A stretch of DNA of 64,000 bases from Chitiniphilus purpureus. Its GTDB lineage: Bacteria > Pseudomonadota > Gammaproteobacteria > Burkholderiales > Chitinibacteraceae. The notes under the pieces are model-generated. The model had not been told where the DNA came from, ran no database searches, and saw only the letters and a list, made by a program, of their open reading frames with translations. Position 1 is the stretch's first letter. The number at the start of each line of letters is the position of its first letter. The DNA lies in NCBI RefSeq assembly GCF_025642115.1, contig NZ_CP106753.1:310001-374000 (forward strand), read 5' to 3'. The translations under genes and the position numbers were made by a program. Of the stretch, positions 18,213-27,121 are shown piece after piece.

Positions 18213-18391
18213 GGCCCCTCCGTTGTAATTTTTATCGCATGCACAACACCAACAATCGCATCAATACCTGATTTTTCTTACATCATACGAGCAGCGGGCA
18301 ACAACGCGGCAATCCAGACAAAACCACGCGATAGCCAGTCGCGTTCAGCCGATATCCGGTCGATCCGCCCCGCCCTTCTCAGGAGCCGAAC

Positions 18392-19279
18392 GTGAAACTG
18401 ACTCTTGGTCCCTTACTGTACTATTGGCCCCGCGCGCAGATCCTGGCGTTCTACGAGGCGGCCCTGCAATGGCCACTCGATACCGTCTACCTGGGTGAGG
18501 CGGTGTGCGCGCGCCGCCATGAATTGCGCCTGGTCGATTGGCTGGCACTGGCCGCCGACGTCAAGGCCGCCGGCAAGACGCCGGTGCTGTCCAGCCAAGC
18601 ATTGCTGGAATCGGCCAGCGACCTGAACGGGCTGTCGCGGCTGGCAACCAGCGGCCATCTGCTGGAAGCCAACGATCTGGGGGCGGTGCAGGTGGCGCGC
18701 AGCGCGGGTGTCCCGTTCGTGGCAGGACCGCATCTGAACATCTACAACGGCCCCACGCTCGACTGGATGGCCGCGGCCGGCGCAGTGCGCTGGCTGCCGC
18801 CGCTGGAGCTGGGGCACGATGCCATCGCGGCGGTCATGGCGGAAAGGCAATGCCGGATCGAAACCGAGATCTTCGCCCACGGCCGGCTGCCGCTCGCCTT
18901 CTCTGCGCGCTGCTTCACCGCCCGGCATTACGGGCTGAACAAGGACAACTGCGAGTTCAAATGCCTGGCGCATCCGGATGGATTGCCGCTGGATACCCGC
19001 GAAGGCCAGCCCTTCCTGCGGTTGAACGGCATCCAGACCCAGTCGGCCGCCTGCCACACGGTATGGCCCCACCTGCCCCGACTTGCCGCGCTGCCGATCG
19101 ATGCGCTGCGCATCAGCCCGCAGGCGGCCCATACCGGCGAGATCGTCGCTGCCTACGCCGACCGGCTGGCCGGAGTGGCAACCGAGCCCGACTGGGCACG
19201 CTGGCATCCCGAAGGGTTAGTGGACGGCTACTGGCGCGGCACCGCCGGCATTGCCACACCGCAGGGGGTATCGGCATGA
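18392..19279 (+). CDS. ubiV: O2-independent ubiquinone hydroxylation protein UbiV
   Basis: A 295-residue U32-family partner of UbiU. Cys39, Cys174, Cys187 and Cys191 match the four Fe-S ligands of E. coli UbiV (39, 180, 193, 197), the last two in the NCEFKC motif. The ATG has AGGAG nine bases upstream. The stop overlaps the ubiT ATG (ATGA), so the two are translationally coupled. Confidence 0.95.
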   Translation: MKLTLGPLLYYWPRAQILAFYEAALQWPLDTVYLGEAVCARRHELRLVDWLALAADVKAAGKTPVLSSQALLESASDLNGLSRLATSGHLLEANDLGAVQVARSAGVPFVAGPHLNIYNGPTLDWMAAAGAVRWLPPLELGHDAIAAVMAERQCRIETEIFAHGRLPLAFSARCFTARHYGLNKDNCEFKCLAHPDGLPLDTREGQPFLRLNGIQTQSAACHTVWPHLPRLAALPIDALRISPQAAHTGEIVAAYADRLAGVATEPDWARWHPEGLVDGYWRGTAGIATPQGVSA

Positions 19280-19731
19280 CGCGCGCAACCTTGCCATCGC
19301 GGCTGCTGGCGCTGCTGCCCGAAACCCCGCCGGCCTGCGCCTGCGCGCAGCTGCTCAACCTGCTGCGGCACCGGCTCTGGCCCGACGAGGATTTCAGCTG
19401 GCTGGCGGGGCGCTCCCTGCGGCTGGCATTGCTGGACACTGGCTACGGGGTGACGCTGCGTTTCGACGGCCGACGCTTCGGCCCTGGCCGCGGCCAGGGC
19501 GACGTGGGTTTCGCGGCGGCAGCGGCCGACTACTGGGCGATGGCGCTGCGCCGCGAGGACCCCGATACGCTGTTCTTCCAACGCCGGCTACGCATCGAGG
19601 GCGACACCGAACTGGGCCTGCAGCTGAAGAATCTGCTGGATGCCACCGACTGGTCCTACGCGCTGGCCCGGCTGCCGGCGCCGCTGCAGCACTTGCTCAG
19701 GCATCCCCCATGGGCGGGCGGCACCCGCTGA
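19276..19731 (+). CDS. ubiT: SCP2-domain ubiquinone accessory protein UbiT
   Basis: A 151-residue SCP2-domain protein, the anaerobic counterpart of UbiJ, which binds the hydrophobic ubiquinone intermediates for UbiU/UbiV. The SCP2 fold covers about residues 40-130, with RFDGRRFGPGRGQGDVGF, a YWAMALRREDPDTLFFQRRL helix-strand and the RIEGDTELGLQLKNLLDA lipid-pocket segment that is the best family hallmark. The start is set by the ATGA overlap with ubiV. Confidence 0.92.
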   Translation: MTRATLPSRLLALLPETPPACACAQLLNLLRHRLWPDEDFSWLAGRSLRLALLDTGYGVTLRFDGRRFGPGRGQGDVGFAAAAADYWAMALRREDPDTLFFQRRLRIEGDTELGLQLKNLLDATDWSYALARLPAPLQHLLRHPPWAGGTR

Positions 19732-19874
19732 GCGCACCGGGATCCATGCAGCGGGCCCTGCCGCCACGCCGGTGATGATGCGCCGGACCGGCCGGTACGA
19801 CGAAACATTCGCCGTGGTCATCCCAGGCGTGACCGGCCCCTGACACGACGCGCCCGGCAGACGCGGGCTGGGCG

Positions 19875-20774
19875 CTACGCTTCGTTGACGACACCGGCGA
19901 GCACCTGGCCGGTCGGGCCGACCTGGGCACCCGAGCGGCAATGGCCGGTCTGATCGTCGAAGAAGAAATCCGGTTCGAACTCGGCCAGGAACGGTCCCTT
20001 GTCGAGCCCGCCCAGGAACAGCGCCTCGTCGACATGGATGTTCCAGCTCATCAACGTGCGGATCGCCCGTTCATGCGCCGGCGCGCTGCGCGCGGTGACC
20101 AGCGCGGTGCGCAGCCGCATCGGCGCATCGGCCTGTTGCAGCCGGTGCAGTGCCTCCAGGAACGATTTGAACGGCCCGGCGCTGAGCGGTACGCGCGAGT
20201 GCGCCTGTTCATGCTGGTGGAACAGCGCCAACCCATCGCGCTGGAAGACACGCTCGGCCTCGTCGGAGAACAGCACCGCGTCGCCGTCGAAAGCGATCCG
20301 GACCTCGGCCGGGTGTGCATTGGCCGCATGCATCGAATCCGGATAGACGTGCGCCGCCGGAAAACCGTCGAGCAGCGCCGCGCGCACATCCGCGTCATTC
20401 GCCGACAGAAAGAGGTTGGCGCGCAGCGGCCGCAGATAGCGATACGGCTCGCGCCCCTGCGTGAACACCCCGCGTTCCAATCGCAGCCCCGAGGCCACCG
20501 CCGAGTGGAACACGCGCAGGCCGCTGACCGGATCGTTGCGCGAGACGATCACCACCTCGACCCGGTGCGCCGCTTCGGTGTTGAAGGCCAACAGCTTCTG
20601 GATCAGCGGCAGCGCCACCCCGGGGCCGGCCACCTGCTCCAGGCGCTCCAGCTGCAAGGCCATGTACCCCGCGGCATCACCTGCTTCGAAAACCGCGTTC
20701 TCCGCTTCGAAATCGAACAGCGCGCGCGAGGAAATCGCCACGACCAACTTGTTATCGAGTGAAAACGGCATCAT
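19875..20774 (-). CDS. 5'-nucleotidase (cytosolic type, PF06189)
   Basis: A 299-residue HAD-like 5'-nucleotidase that removes phosphate from nucleoside monophosphates. Family motifs seen: the N-terminal LVVAISSRALFDFEAE with the catalytic Asp region, VVIVSRNDPVSGLRVF, IAFDGDAVLFSDEAE and the late LGGLDKGPFLAEFEPDFFFDDQ. Two adjacent ATGs exist (20774 and 20771); the first is given. It is divergent from yfcG with 70 bp between. Confidence 0.9.
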   Translation of the reverse strand: MMPFSLDNKLVVAISSRALFDFEAENAVFEAGDAAGYMALQLERLEQVAGPGVALPLIQKLLAFNTEAAHRVEVVIVSRNDPVSGLRVFHSAVASGLRLERGVFTQGREPYRYLRPLRANLFLSANDADVRAALLDGFPAAHVYPDSMHAANAHPAEVRIAFDGDAVLFSDEAERVFQRDGLALFHQHEQAHSRVPLSAGPFKSFLEALHRLQQADAPMRLRTALVTARSAPAHERAIRTLMSWNIHVDEALFLGGLDKGPFLAEFEPDFFFDDQTGHCRSGAQVGPTGQVLAGVVNEA

Positions 20775-20844
20775 CTGTCCCCGGTCAGCCCGTCACAGTG
20801 TACACACCGGGCAAATGCCACGCCCGCGCCACTCAGGAGTTCCC

Positions 20845-21549
20845 ATGATCGACCTTCACTACTGGACCACGCCCAACGGCCACAAGATCACGCTGTTCCT
20901 TGAGGAAACCGGGCTCCAATACCGGATCCACCCGGTCAACATCGGCAAGGGCGAGCAGTTCGAGCCGGCGTTCCTGCGGATCTCGCCCAACAACCGCATT
21001 CCCGCCATCGTCGACCACGCACCCACTGACGGTGGCACGCCGGTGGCGCTGTTCGAGTCCGGCGCCATCCTGCTGTACCTGGCCGAAAAGACCGGGCAGC
21101 TGCTGCCGGCCGATCTGCGCGGCCGCCAGGAGGCGATGCAGTGGCTGTTCTGGCAGGTGGGCGGGCTTGGCCCAATGGCCGGGCAGAACCACCACTTCAG
21201 TCAGTACGCGCCGGAGAAGCTGCCCTACGCGATCGAGCGTTACGTGAAGGAGACCGCGCGCCTGTACGCGGTGATGGACCGGCGCCTGGCCGACCGGCCG
21301 TTCCTTGCCGGCGACGCGTATTCGATCGCGGACATCGCCAGCTATCCCTGGGTGGTGCCGCATGAGCGGCAAGGCCAGCAGCTGTCGGATTTCCCCAACC
21401 TCAAGCGCTGGTTCGACCACATCGCCGCGCGTCCGGCAACAGCGCGTGCGTACGCGCTGGCCGAGCAGATCAACCCGCCCCAGCCGATGGGCGACGAGGA
21501 AAAGAAGATCCTGTTCGGGCAGGATGCCGGCACCGTACGGCGCCCTTGA
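20845..21549 (+). CDS. yfcG: GST-fold disulfide-bond oxidoreductase YfcG-like
   Basis: A 234-residue Nu-class glutathione transferase close to E. coli YfcG, which reduces disulfides using two bound glutathiones. The TTPNGHKITLFLEE motif, LRISPNNRIPAIVDH, FESGAILLYLAEKTG and WLFWQVGGLGPMAGQNHHF are nearly identical to YfcG. The ATG has AGGAG seven bases upstream. A small permease gene follows 21 bp downstream, probably on the same transcript. Confidence 0.93.
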   Translation: MIDLHYWTTPNGHKITLFLEETGLQYRIHPVNIGKGEQFEPAFLRISPNNRIPAIVDHAPTDGGTPVALFESGAILLYLAEKTGQLLPADLRGRQEAMQWLFWQVGGLGPMAGQNHHFSQYAPEKLPYAIERYVKETARLYAVMDRRLADRPFLAGDAYSIADIASYPWVVPHERQGQQLSDFPNLKRWFDHIAARPATARAYALAEQINPPQPMGDEEKKILFGQDAGTVRRP

Positions 21550-21570
21550 GCACGGATCGGAGACAACGCG

Positions 21571-22032
21571 ATGCATGTGTTTCTGTATGCGCTGGCGCTG
21601 ACCATCGGCCTTGTCGTGCCGCTGCAGGCCGCGATCAACAATCAGCTCAAGGCATTGATCGGCGGCAGCACGGTGCTGGCGGCGCTGGTGTCGTTCCTGG
21701 TCGGTTCGGTGGTGCTGGCGGTCGCGGCATTGGCCACCGGCCAGAAATGGGCCGGCCTTGCCAACGTGGCCCGGGCCGAATGGTGGATGCTGAGCGGCGG
21801 CGTGCTGGGCGCGCTGTTCGTGTTCGGCAGCACGCTGCTGGCGCCGCGCATCGGCGTGGCGGCGATGTTGTCGCTGATCATCGCCGGCCAGATGTTCGCT
21901 TCGCTGCTGTTCGACCGCTTCGGCCTGCTGGGCATGCCGCTGCGCGACGTCGGCACCTGGCGCCTGGTGGGCGCCGGGCTGGTGGTGGCGGGCGTGGCAC
22001 TGGTCAATTTCGGCGACCGGATCAGGCTGTAG
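21571..22032 (+). CDS. YdcZ/DUF606-type DMT permease
   Basis: A 153-residue integral membrane protein with five predicted helices covering almost its whole length. LTIGLVVPLQAAINNQLKALIGGS at the N-terminus is the DUF606 (YdcZ) signature. These are half-size members of the drug/metabolite transporter superfamily and are expected to dimerise. The substrate is unknown. It follows yfcG closely. Confidence 0.87.
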   Translation: MHVFLYALALTIGLVVPLQAAINNQLKALIGGSTVLAALVSFLVGSVVLAVAALATGQKWAGLANVARAEWWMLSGGVLGALFVFGSTLLAPRIGVAAMLSLIIAGQMFASLLFDRFGLLGMPLRDVGTWRLVGAGLVVAGVALVNFGDRIRL

Positions 22033-22042
22033 ACCGCCGTGT

Positions 22043-22076
22043 GCGGCCGGCCGGGGCACGCCCCCCTGCCGGCCGC
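22043..22076. terminator. strong hairpin between convergent genes
   Basis: GCGGCCGGC (22043-22051) pairs perfectly with GCCGGCCGC (22068-22076), and an inner GGGG/CCCC extends the stem past one mismatch. No T-run follows on either strand. It sits exactly between the ends of the permease gene (plus) and the glycan operon (minus). Confidence 0.45.
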
Positions 22077-22084
22077 TCCCTTCC

Positions 22085-23461
22085 TTACTCGGACACCTTG
22101 AACAGCGAGGCGCCCGGGTTGTCCGGGTCCAGCTCGGCCAGCTTCCCGGCCAGCCACTCTTTCCACAGGATATAGCCGGTGAGCAGCAGTGTGGCGACCG
22201 GCTTTTGGGCGACAAAGGCATAGAACAGCAGCGGATGGCTGGCGAGCATGGCCTCGCCGCTGACCTCCTGGGTGAAGCCGAGCACGGTGCGGAACAAGGC
22301 GTAGCTGGTCGGCAACGCGTACAGGGCGGTGATCAGCAGCATGAAGCCGTTGCGGTAATGCTGCGGCCGCTGGCACCACAGATACGCGAGGAACGGGATC
22401 AACAGGGTGGCGTGATAGTCGTGGCCGCGCCCGTACACCAGGAAGAACCACAGCGTGACAAAGCCGACGGCAAGCTCCAGCGGCTTATGACGCAAGGCGA
22501 TCGCCCCGACCAGTGTCACCACGATGCCGAACAGATAGCGCAGCACCAGGCTGGCCTGCGGGCTGACCAGCTCGCCCAGGAACGAGGCCATCGACTGCTC
22601 CTGGTTCCAGCGCGGCACATTGTATTTGAGGTAGTCGCTGCCGATGGCGAAGAACGGGTCGAGCAGCGTGCTGCGTGCCAGATACACGCCCTGCTCGATC
22701 GAATAACTGAAGAAGAACCACGGCACGTAGCCGAACAGCAGCGCCAGGCCGATCAGCGCCACGGTCTTCCACATCCGCCGCACCAGCAGCACCAGCCCGG
22801 CCGGCCCTAGCAGCGGCTTGCCGAAGGCGCTGATGATGAAGCCCAGCGCCGGGTTCTTCGGCTGCAGGAACACCAGCATCAGCGCCAGCACCGCCACGCT
22901 GTGGTACTGGCCCTGGTAGTAGAGCACGTACATCGGAAAGAAGAAGCCCAGCAGCGCGAACATCGCGTGATCGCGCAGCTGCCCGCCGCGGAAGGTGGCG
23001 ACATCGGCGGCGGCACGGCGTGCGAAGTGCCACAGGATGAACAGGTGCAGTCCCAGGTGCAACAGGTTGAGCAGCCAATAGCCGGCATAGGGCGGCAGGT
23101 AGGACAGCGGCACGCCCGGGAACAGGCACAGGTTGGGATGGGTGACCCAGTTGGTCGCCCACGGCCCGTACTGCGCGTAGTCCTGCGAGCTGGTGAACAC
23201 ATTGGTGCCGAAACGCACCGCCAGCCCGCAGCGCGGCAGGGTGAAATAGTCGTAGCCGCGCACGAAGCTGTCGCTATTGGGGCTGAGCCGGTTGAACAGC
23301 CAGAAGATCTGGCCGACAAACAGCAGCAGCGCACCGGCCACACCGGTCCACAGCGGGGCGAACGCCCACGTCGCGACGGGCGATGCGGGCTTGAGCGGCC
23401 AGGTTTCTACAGGGTTGCCGTTACTTAACCCCCCCCACCATGGGATCAGGTTTCCGAACAT
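22085..23461 (-). CDS. multi-pass membrane protein, GT-C/GT87-like
   Basis: A 458-residue protein with about ten hydrophobic helices. The start at 23461 is chosen for its AAGGAG Shine-Dalgarno. The first periplasmic loop (SPNSDSFVRGYDYFTLP) carries an Asp where GT-C glycosyltransferases keep theirs, and the layout resembles GT87 (DUF2029) mannosyltransferases that use polyprenyl-phosphate sugars. Assignment is by architecture only. It is the last gene of the operon, overlapping the upstream glycosyltransferase by 41 bp, and could receive the sugar made by that enzyme. Confidence 0.7.
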   Translation of the reverse strand: MFGNLIPWWGGLSNGNPVETWPLKPASPVATWAFAPLWTGVAGALLLFVGQIFWLFNRLSPNSDSFVRGYDYFTLPRCGLAVRFGTNVFTSSQDYAQYGPWATNWVTHPNLCLFPGVPLSYLPPYAGYWLLNLLHLGLHLFILWHFARRAAADVATFRGGQLRDHAMFALLGFFFPMYVLYYQGQYHSVAVLALMLVFLQPKNPALGFIISAFGKPLLGPAGLVLLVRRMWKTVALIGLALLFGYVPWFFFSYSIEQGVYLARSTLLDPFFAIGSDYLKYNVPRWNQEQSMASFLGELVSPQASLVLRYLFGIVVTLVGAIALRHKPLELAVGFVTLWFFLVYGRGHDYHATLLIPFLAYLWCQRPQHYRNGFMLLITALYALPTSYALFRTVLGFTQEVSGEAMLASHPLLFYAFVAQKPVATLLLTGYILWKEWLAGKLAELDPDNPGASLFKVSE

Positions 23462-24458
23462 GTCCACACTCCTTGGATGACGATTCTTCTTGTAATGGCA
23501 GCGCCGGCGACTGCCGCGCCGGTCGCCAACCTTGGGCGAAGTACAACGGACGCCCCTTGGTTTCATCAAAGATGCGCCCGAGGTACTCGCCGAGCACACC
23601 AATGAAGAAGAGTTGCACCCCGCCAAGGAACAGCATGGTCACCATGATGGTGGGGTAGCCTTGTACGTTCTCGCCCCAGAGCAGGGTCTTGGCGACGATC
23701 CACAGGCCATAGAGGAAGGCCAGCGCTGCCGTGGTCACGCCAAGGTAGGTGGCGATCTTCAGAGGGCCGATGGTGAACGAGGTGATGCCCTCAAGCGCGA
23801 AGTTCCACAGCTTCCAGTAGTTGAACTTGGTATCGCCCGCGGCGCGCGGATCGCGCCGGTATTCGAGCGCGGTGGACGGAAAGCCGATCCAGGCGAACAG
23901 CCCTTTCATGAAGCGGTGCTGCTCGCGCAGCTTGAGCAGCGCATCGACCGAGCGCCGGCTCATCAGCCGGAAGTCGCCGGTATCGCGCGGGATGCGCACC
24001 TTGCCGGACAGGTGGTCCATCAGCCGGTAGAACACCGCGGCGGTGGCCTTCTTGGCAGCACTCTCGCCATCGCGGTGGGTGCGGCGTGCATACACGGTGT
24101 CATAACCCTCGGCCGCCTTGGCCAACAGCGCCGGGATCAGCTCGGGCGGATCCTGCAGATCGGCGTCGATCAGCACCACCCAGTCGCCGTGCGCATGGTC
24201 GAGCCCGGCGGTCATCGCGATCTCCTTGCCGAAATTGCGCGACAGATCGACCGAGGCGGTACGCGGATCGGCGTTGCATAGCGCATCGATGATCGCCTGG
24301 GTGCGGTCGCGGCTGCCGTCGTTCACGTAGACCACCTCGCAACGGTAGTCCGGCAGGCTGTCGAACACCGCCCCCAGCCGCGCGTGGAACTGCCCGAGCA
24401 CGGCCTCTTCGTTGTAGGCCGGCACCACCACCGACAACAGCGGCTTCGTTTCACCCAT
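23421..24458 (-). CDS. polyprenyl-phosphate glycosyltransferase (GtrB-like)
   Basis: A 345-residue GT2 enzyme of the dolichol-phosphate-mannose-synthase/GtrB type, which transfers a sugar from a nucleotide donor to undecaprenyl phosphate. The GT-A domain has VVVPAYNEE, VNDGSRDRT and the metal-binding DADLQDPPE; two C-terminal membrane helices (about 225-300) follow, ending in GVLGEYLGRIFDETKGRP. It overlaps gtrA by 8 bp. GtrA, GtrB and a membrane glycosyltransferase in a row is the classic layout of O-antigen glucosylation modules. Confidence 0.92.
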   Translation of the reverse strand: MGETKPLLSVVVPAYNEEAVLGQFHARLGAVFDSLPDYRCEVVYVNDGSRDRTQAIIDALCNADPRTASVDLSRNFGKEIAMTAGLDHAHGDWVVLIDADLQDPPELIPALLAKAAEGYDTVYARRTHRDGESAAKKATAAVFYRLMDHLSGKVRIPRDTGDFRLMSRRSVDALLKLREQHRFMKGLFAWIGFPSTALEYRRDPRAAGDTKFNYWKLWNFALEGITSFTIGPLKIATYLGVTTAALAFLYGLWIVAKTLLWGENVQGYPTIMVTMLFLGGVQLFFIGVLGEYLGRIFDETKGRPLYFAQGWRPARQSPALPLQEESSSKECGHVRKPDPMVGGVK

Positions 24459-24828
24459 GACCCTGCTCCCGGAACACCCAGTTGCGACTACCGACGAAAT
24501 GAACGACGAAACAGGTTGCGGTCGCCACGCCCTGCGCCGCGAGGTAATGCCAGCGCCCGCCGTCCACCAGCAGCCCCATCAGGCCCGCGTTCAATCCCCA
24601 CAGGCCCAGCACCAGCAGGTAGTAGCGCGGCGCGGTCACCCGGTGTGCCGCATGGCTTTGGAAGGTGTAGCGCCGGTTGAGCGCATAGTTGACCAGCGCA
24701 CCTGCGATCGCGCCCGCGGTGGTGGCGACGACAACGCCCACCTGCAGCCGCACCAGCAGCCACAGCACGGCGAAATGCATGGCGGTGCCGGCGGCACCCA
24801 CCAATGTGAAGCGCGCCAGCCGGCTCAT
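24451..24828 (-). CDS. GtrA-family flippase
   Basis: A 125-residue membrane protein with four helices. FTLVGAAGTAMHFAVLWLLV, GALVNYALNRRYTF and the end FVGSRNWVFRE are GtrA signatures. GtrA proteins are thought to flip undecaprenyl-phosphate-linked sugars to the periplasm. Its ATG overlaps the stop codon of the upstream flavoenzyme by one base (TGATG), so it is translationally coupled. Confidence 0.92.
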   Translation of the reverse strand: MSRLARFTLVGAAGTAMHFAVLWLLVRLQVGVVVATTAGAIAGALVNYALNRRYTFQSHAAHRVTAPRYYLLVLGLWGLNAGLMGLLVDGGRWHYLAAQGVATATCFVVHFVGSRNWVFREQGHG

Positions 24829-26147
24829 CAGCCCAGCCGCTCCGCCAGTTCCCGGCCGAGCTTGCGCCCCTCGCGCACCGCATAGTTGGTGCCGCGGTCC
24901 TCCGGGTAGATCTGCGCCATCGAACACAGGTGGAACCCCGGCAGCGGGCCTGCCACCGGCGGGATCAGACTGCTGTAGCGCTTCTCCACCACCGGTTGCG
25001 ACCAGCGCGCCTTCCACACGTGGTGACGCTGGATCCAGCCGCGCTCCAGCTTGGGGAACATCTGCTGCAGGTACGGCAGCGCGAAGTCCAGCACCGCGTC
25101 GGCATCCATCCGGTACAGCGCATCGGTGTGCGGCAGGTATTTGGACAGGTAGACGATATGCCGGCCGCCGTAGGTTTCCGGCTTTTCGAAGTTGGTATGC
25201 TCGATCACCCCGACGAAGGGGAAGCTCGGGTCGTTGACGTTGAGCCAGTAGGTGTCCGACAGCGAACGGTCCAGCTCCAGCACCAGGCAGACATTGGCAA
25301 GGTAATGGATGCGTTCGAGCCGGGCCACGTAGTCGGCCGGGGCCCAGTCCCTGACCATGCCCGCCACCAGCGGCAACGCGGTGGTGGCGATCACCTGGTC
25401 GGCGGTGACGGTGCCGTTCGCGGTGTCGACCCGCCACAGCGCGCCGTCCGGGCGGATGGCAGTGACCGCCGCACCGGTCTCGATGCGCCCGCCCAGCTCG
25501 CGCACGCGCGCGGCCAGCGCCTCGGCCAACGCGACGAAACCACCCTTGAAGTAGGCCAGCCGCTCCTCGCCCCCCTTGCCGCGCGAGCCGCCGCGCAGCT
25601 TCAGCTTGTTCCAGAACCACACCGCCGAGATCTCATCGGCCACCGGACCGAACTTGCCCTTGAGCAGCGGCTCCCACACCACGCGGTAGACACGCTCGCC
25701 GCCCAGCTCCTTGAGCCATTCGGCGGCGGTCTTGTGCTCCAACGCCATCCAGTCGTCCACCCGGCGCGCACGCAGCGCCAAGAGGCCCAGCCGGATGCGG
25801 TCGGTGAACGCCAGCGGCGTGAAGTTCAACAGATCCCAGGGGGTGGAGAGCTTGAAGAAGTGGTTGGCGTAGTAGACGCCGGTGTTGGTCGGGTTGATCG
25901 CCACTTTGTGGTTCAGGCCCAGCTCGTCGATCAGCCTCATCACCTCGACGTCGTTGGTGAACCAGTGGTGGTAGAAACGATCGAGCTTCTCGCCGCCGAC
26001 CTCGAACGCGGCGGCAAGGCCGCCGATCTCCTGCTCGGCTTCAAGCACGGTGACGGCGATCCCCTGCTTGGCAAGCTCGTAGGCGACCGACAGGCCGGTG
26101 AATCCCCCGCCGACGATGGCGACGCGGGTGGTGTGGGCAAGGCTCAT
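24828..26147 (-). CDS. FAD-dependent oxidoreductase of the amine-oxidase/UGM-like type
   Basis: A 439-residue flavoprotein. VAIVGGGFTGLSVAYELAKQG is the dinucleotide-binding motif and VLEAEQEIGGLAA the ribose-binding one. KLDRFYHHWF, YFKGGFVALAEAL and the C-terminal GFHLCSMAQIYPEDRGTNYA fit the NAD(P)/FAD amine-oxidase family that includes protoporphyrinogen oxidase and UDP-galactopyranose-mutase relatives. It has no signal peptide. Sitting in a glycosyltransferase operon it may modify a sugar or the polyprenyl carrier; that is inference. It starts in an ATGA overlap with the gene before it. Confidence 0.8.
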   Translation of the reverse strand: MSLAHTTRVAIVGGGFTGLSVAYELAKQGIAVTVLEAEQEIGGLAAAFEVGGEKLDRFYHHWFTNDVEVMRLIDELGLNHKVAINPTNTGVYYANHFFKLSTPWDLLNFTPLAFTDRIRLGLLALRARRVDDWMALEHKTAAEWLKELGGERVYRVVWEPLLKGKFGPVADEISAVWFWNKLKLRGGSRGKGGEERLAYFKGGFVALAEALAARVRELGGRIETGAAVTAIRPDGALWRVDTANGTVTADQVIATTALPLVAGMVRDWAPADYVARLERIHYLANVCLVLELDRSLSDTYWLNVNDPSFPFVGVIEHTNFEKPETYGGRHIVYLSKYLPHTDALYRMDADAVLDFALPYLQQMFPKLERGWIQRHHVWKARWSQPVVEKRYSSLIPPVAGPLPGFHLCSMAQIYPEDRGTNYAVREGRKLGRELAERLG

Positions 26148-27121
26148 GGCATGGACTCTTTGGGAATGCGGGTACGGGTGGCGGCAAGATAGGCGCCGCC
26201 GGCCAGTGTCGGCGGCAGCCACAGCAGCGCATGCACCAGGAGGGCGTAGGCGGTTGCGGCGGCCTGGCCGTTGCCGAGCGCGGTCATTGCGCGCACGGTG
26301 AAGTAATCGAAGGTGCCCACATAGCCGGGCGTGCTCGGGATCAGCGTGGCAAGCGTGCCCACCGGCAGCGCCAGCCAGCCTGCCAGCGGCACGGCCAGCG
26401 CCGGCACCGCGAGCGCGGCGCACCAGAACACCGCCCCCTCGCACAGCCAGGCCAGGAGCGACCAGCCGGCCAACCGCACCATGGTGCCGCCGCCGGCCAG
26501 GTGGGTGAGGGTGGCCAGGCCACGCTCGATCTCGGCGTTGAGCTTGTCGCCCAGCCGGGGCGCCAACCGCGCCGCCAGCCGGCCGCCGGCCCGCGCCAGC
26601 GGGGCGAAGCCCTGCGGGAACAGCAGCACGGCCAGGATCGCCAGGCCCAGGGCCAGCAGCACGGCGCTGCCGACGCCCGCCAGTGCACCGGCATCGAGCC
26701 CGAAGGCGGCGAGCGCCGCGCCGAACAGCACCAGCACCATCAACAGGTCCAGCAGCCGCTCGACGAACAAGGTGGCCAGCACGGTACCGGACCGCACGCC
26801 CAGCCGGTCGTTGAAGGCGAAGGCGCGCAGCACGTCGCCGGCTCGCAGCGGCAGCACGTTGTTCAGCGCAAAGCTGGCCAGCAGCGGCCCGGCGCAGTCG
26901 CGCCATGCCAGCTGCGGGTTGTCGCGGGCCAGCATGGCACGCCAGCGTGCGATGCGGCAGGCGTAGCCGCCGCAGAAGGCGATGAGCGCCAGCGCCACCC
27001 AGCCGGGGTCGGTGCCGGCAAAGGCGCGGGCCAGTTCGGCCGGGTCGATCTGCCGCACGAACAGCCAGACAAAACCGGCCGCCAGCACCAGCCCGAGCAC
27101 CGGGCGCGCATGGCGCTTCAC
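26144..27121 (-). CDS. AglD/lysylphosphatidylglycerol-synthase-TM-type membrane protein
   Basis: A 325-residue protein with seven or eight helices belonging to the LPG_synthase_TM (UPF0104) family. Seen: LLASFALNNVLPLRAGDVLRAF, a charged LFVERLLDLLM helix and the end motif LIPSTPGYVGTFDYF. Members include the membrane half of MprF and archaeal AglD-like proteins, often beside polyprenyl-phosphate glycosyltransferases; a flippase or transferase role is likely but unproven. The start is GTG at 27121, overlapping the upstream stop as GTGA. Confidence 0.82.
   Translation of the reverse strand: MKRHARPVLGLVLAAGFVWLFVRQIDPAELARAFAGTDPGWVALALIAFCGGYACRIARWRAMLARDNPQLAWRDCAGPLLASFALNNVLPLRAGDVLRAFAFNDRLGVRSGTVLATLFVERLLDLLMVLVLFGAALAAFGLDAGALAGVGSAVLLALGLAILAVLLFPQGFAPLARAGGRLAARLAPRLGDKLNAEIERGLATLTHLAGGGTMVRLAGWSLLAWLCEGAVFWCAALAVPALAVPLAGWLALPVGTLATLIPSTPGYVGTFDYFTVRAMTALGNGQAAATAYALLVHALLWLPPTLAGGAYLAATRTRIPKESMP

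Noticed and set aside
18213..18391. FNR box upstream of ubiV
   Set aside because: Searched for TTG-N8-CAA on both strands; only unrelated TTGAT and ATCAA pieces in the wrong order were found.
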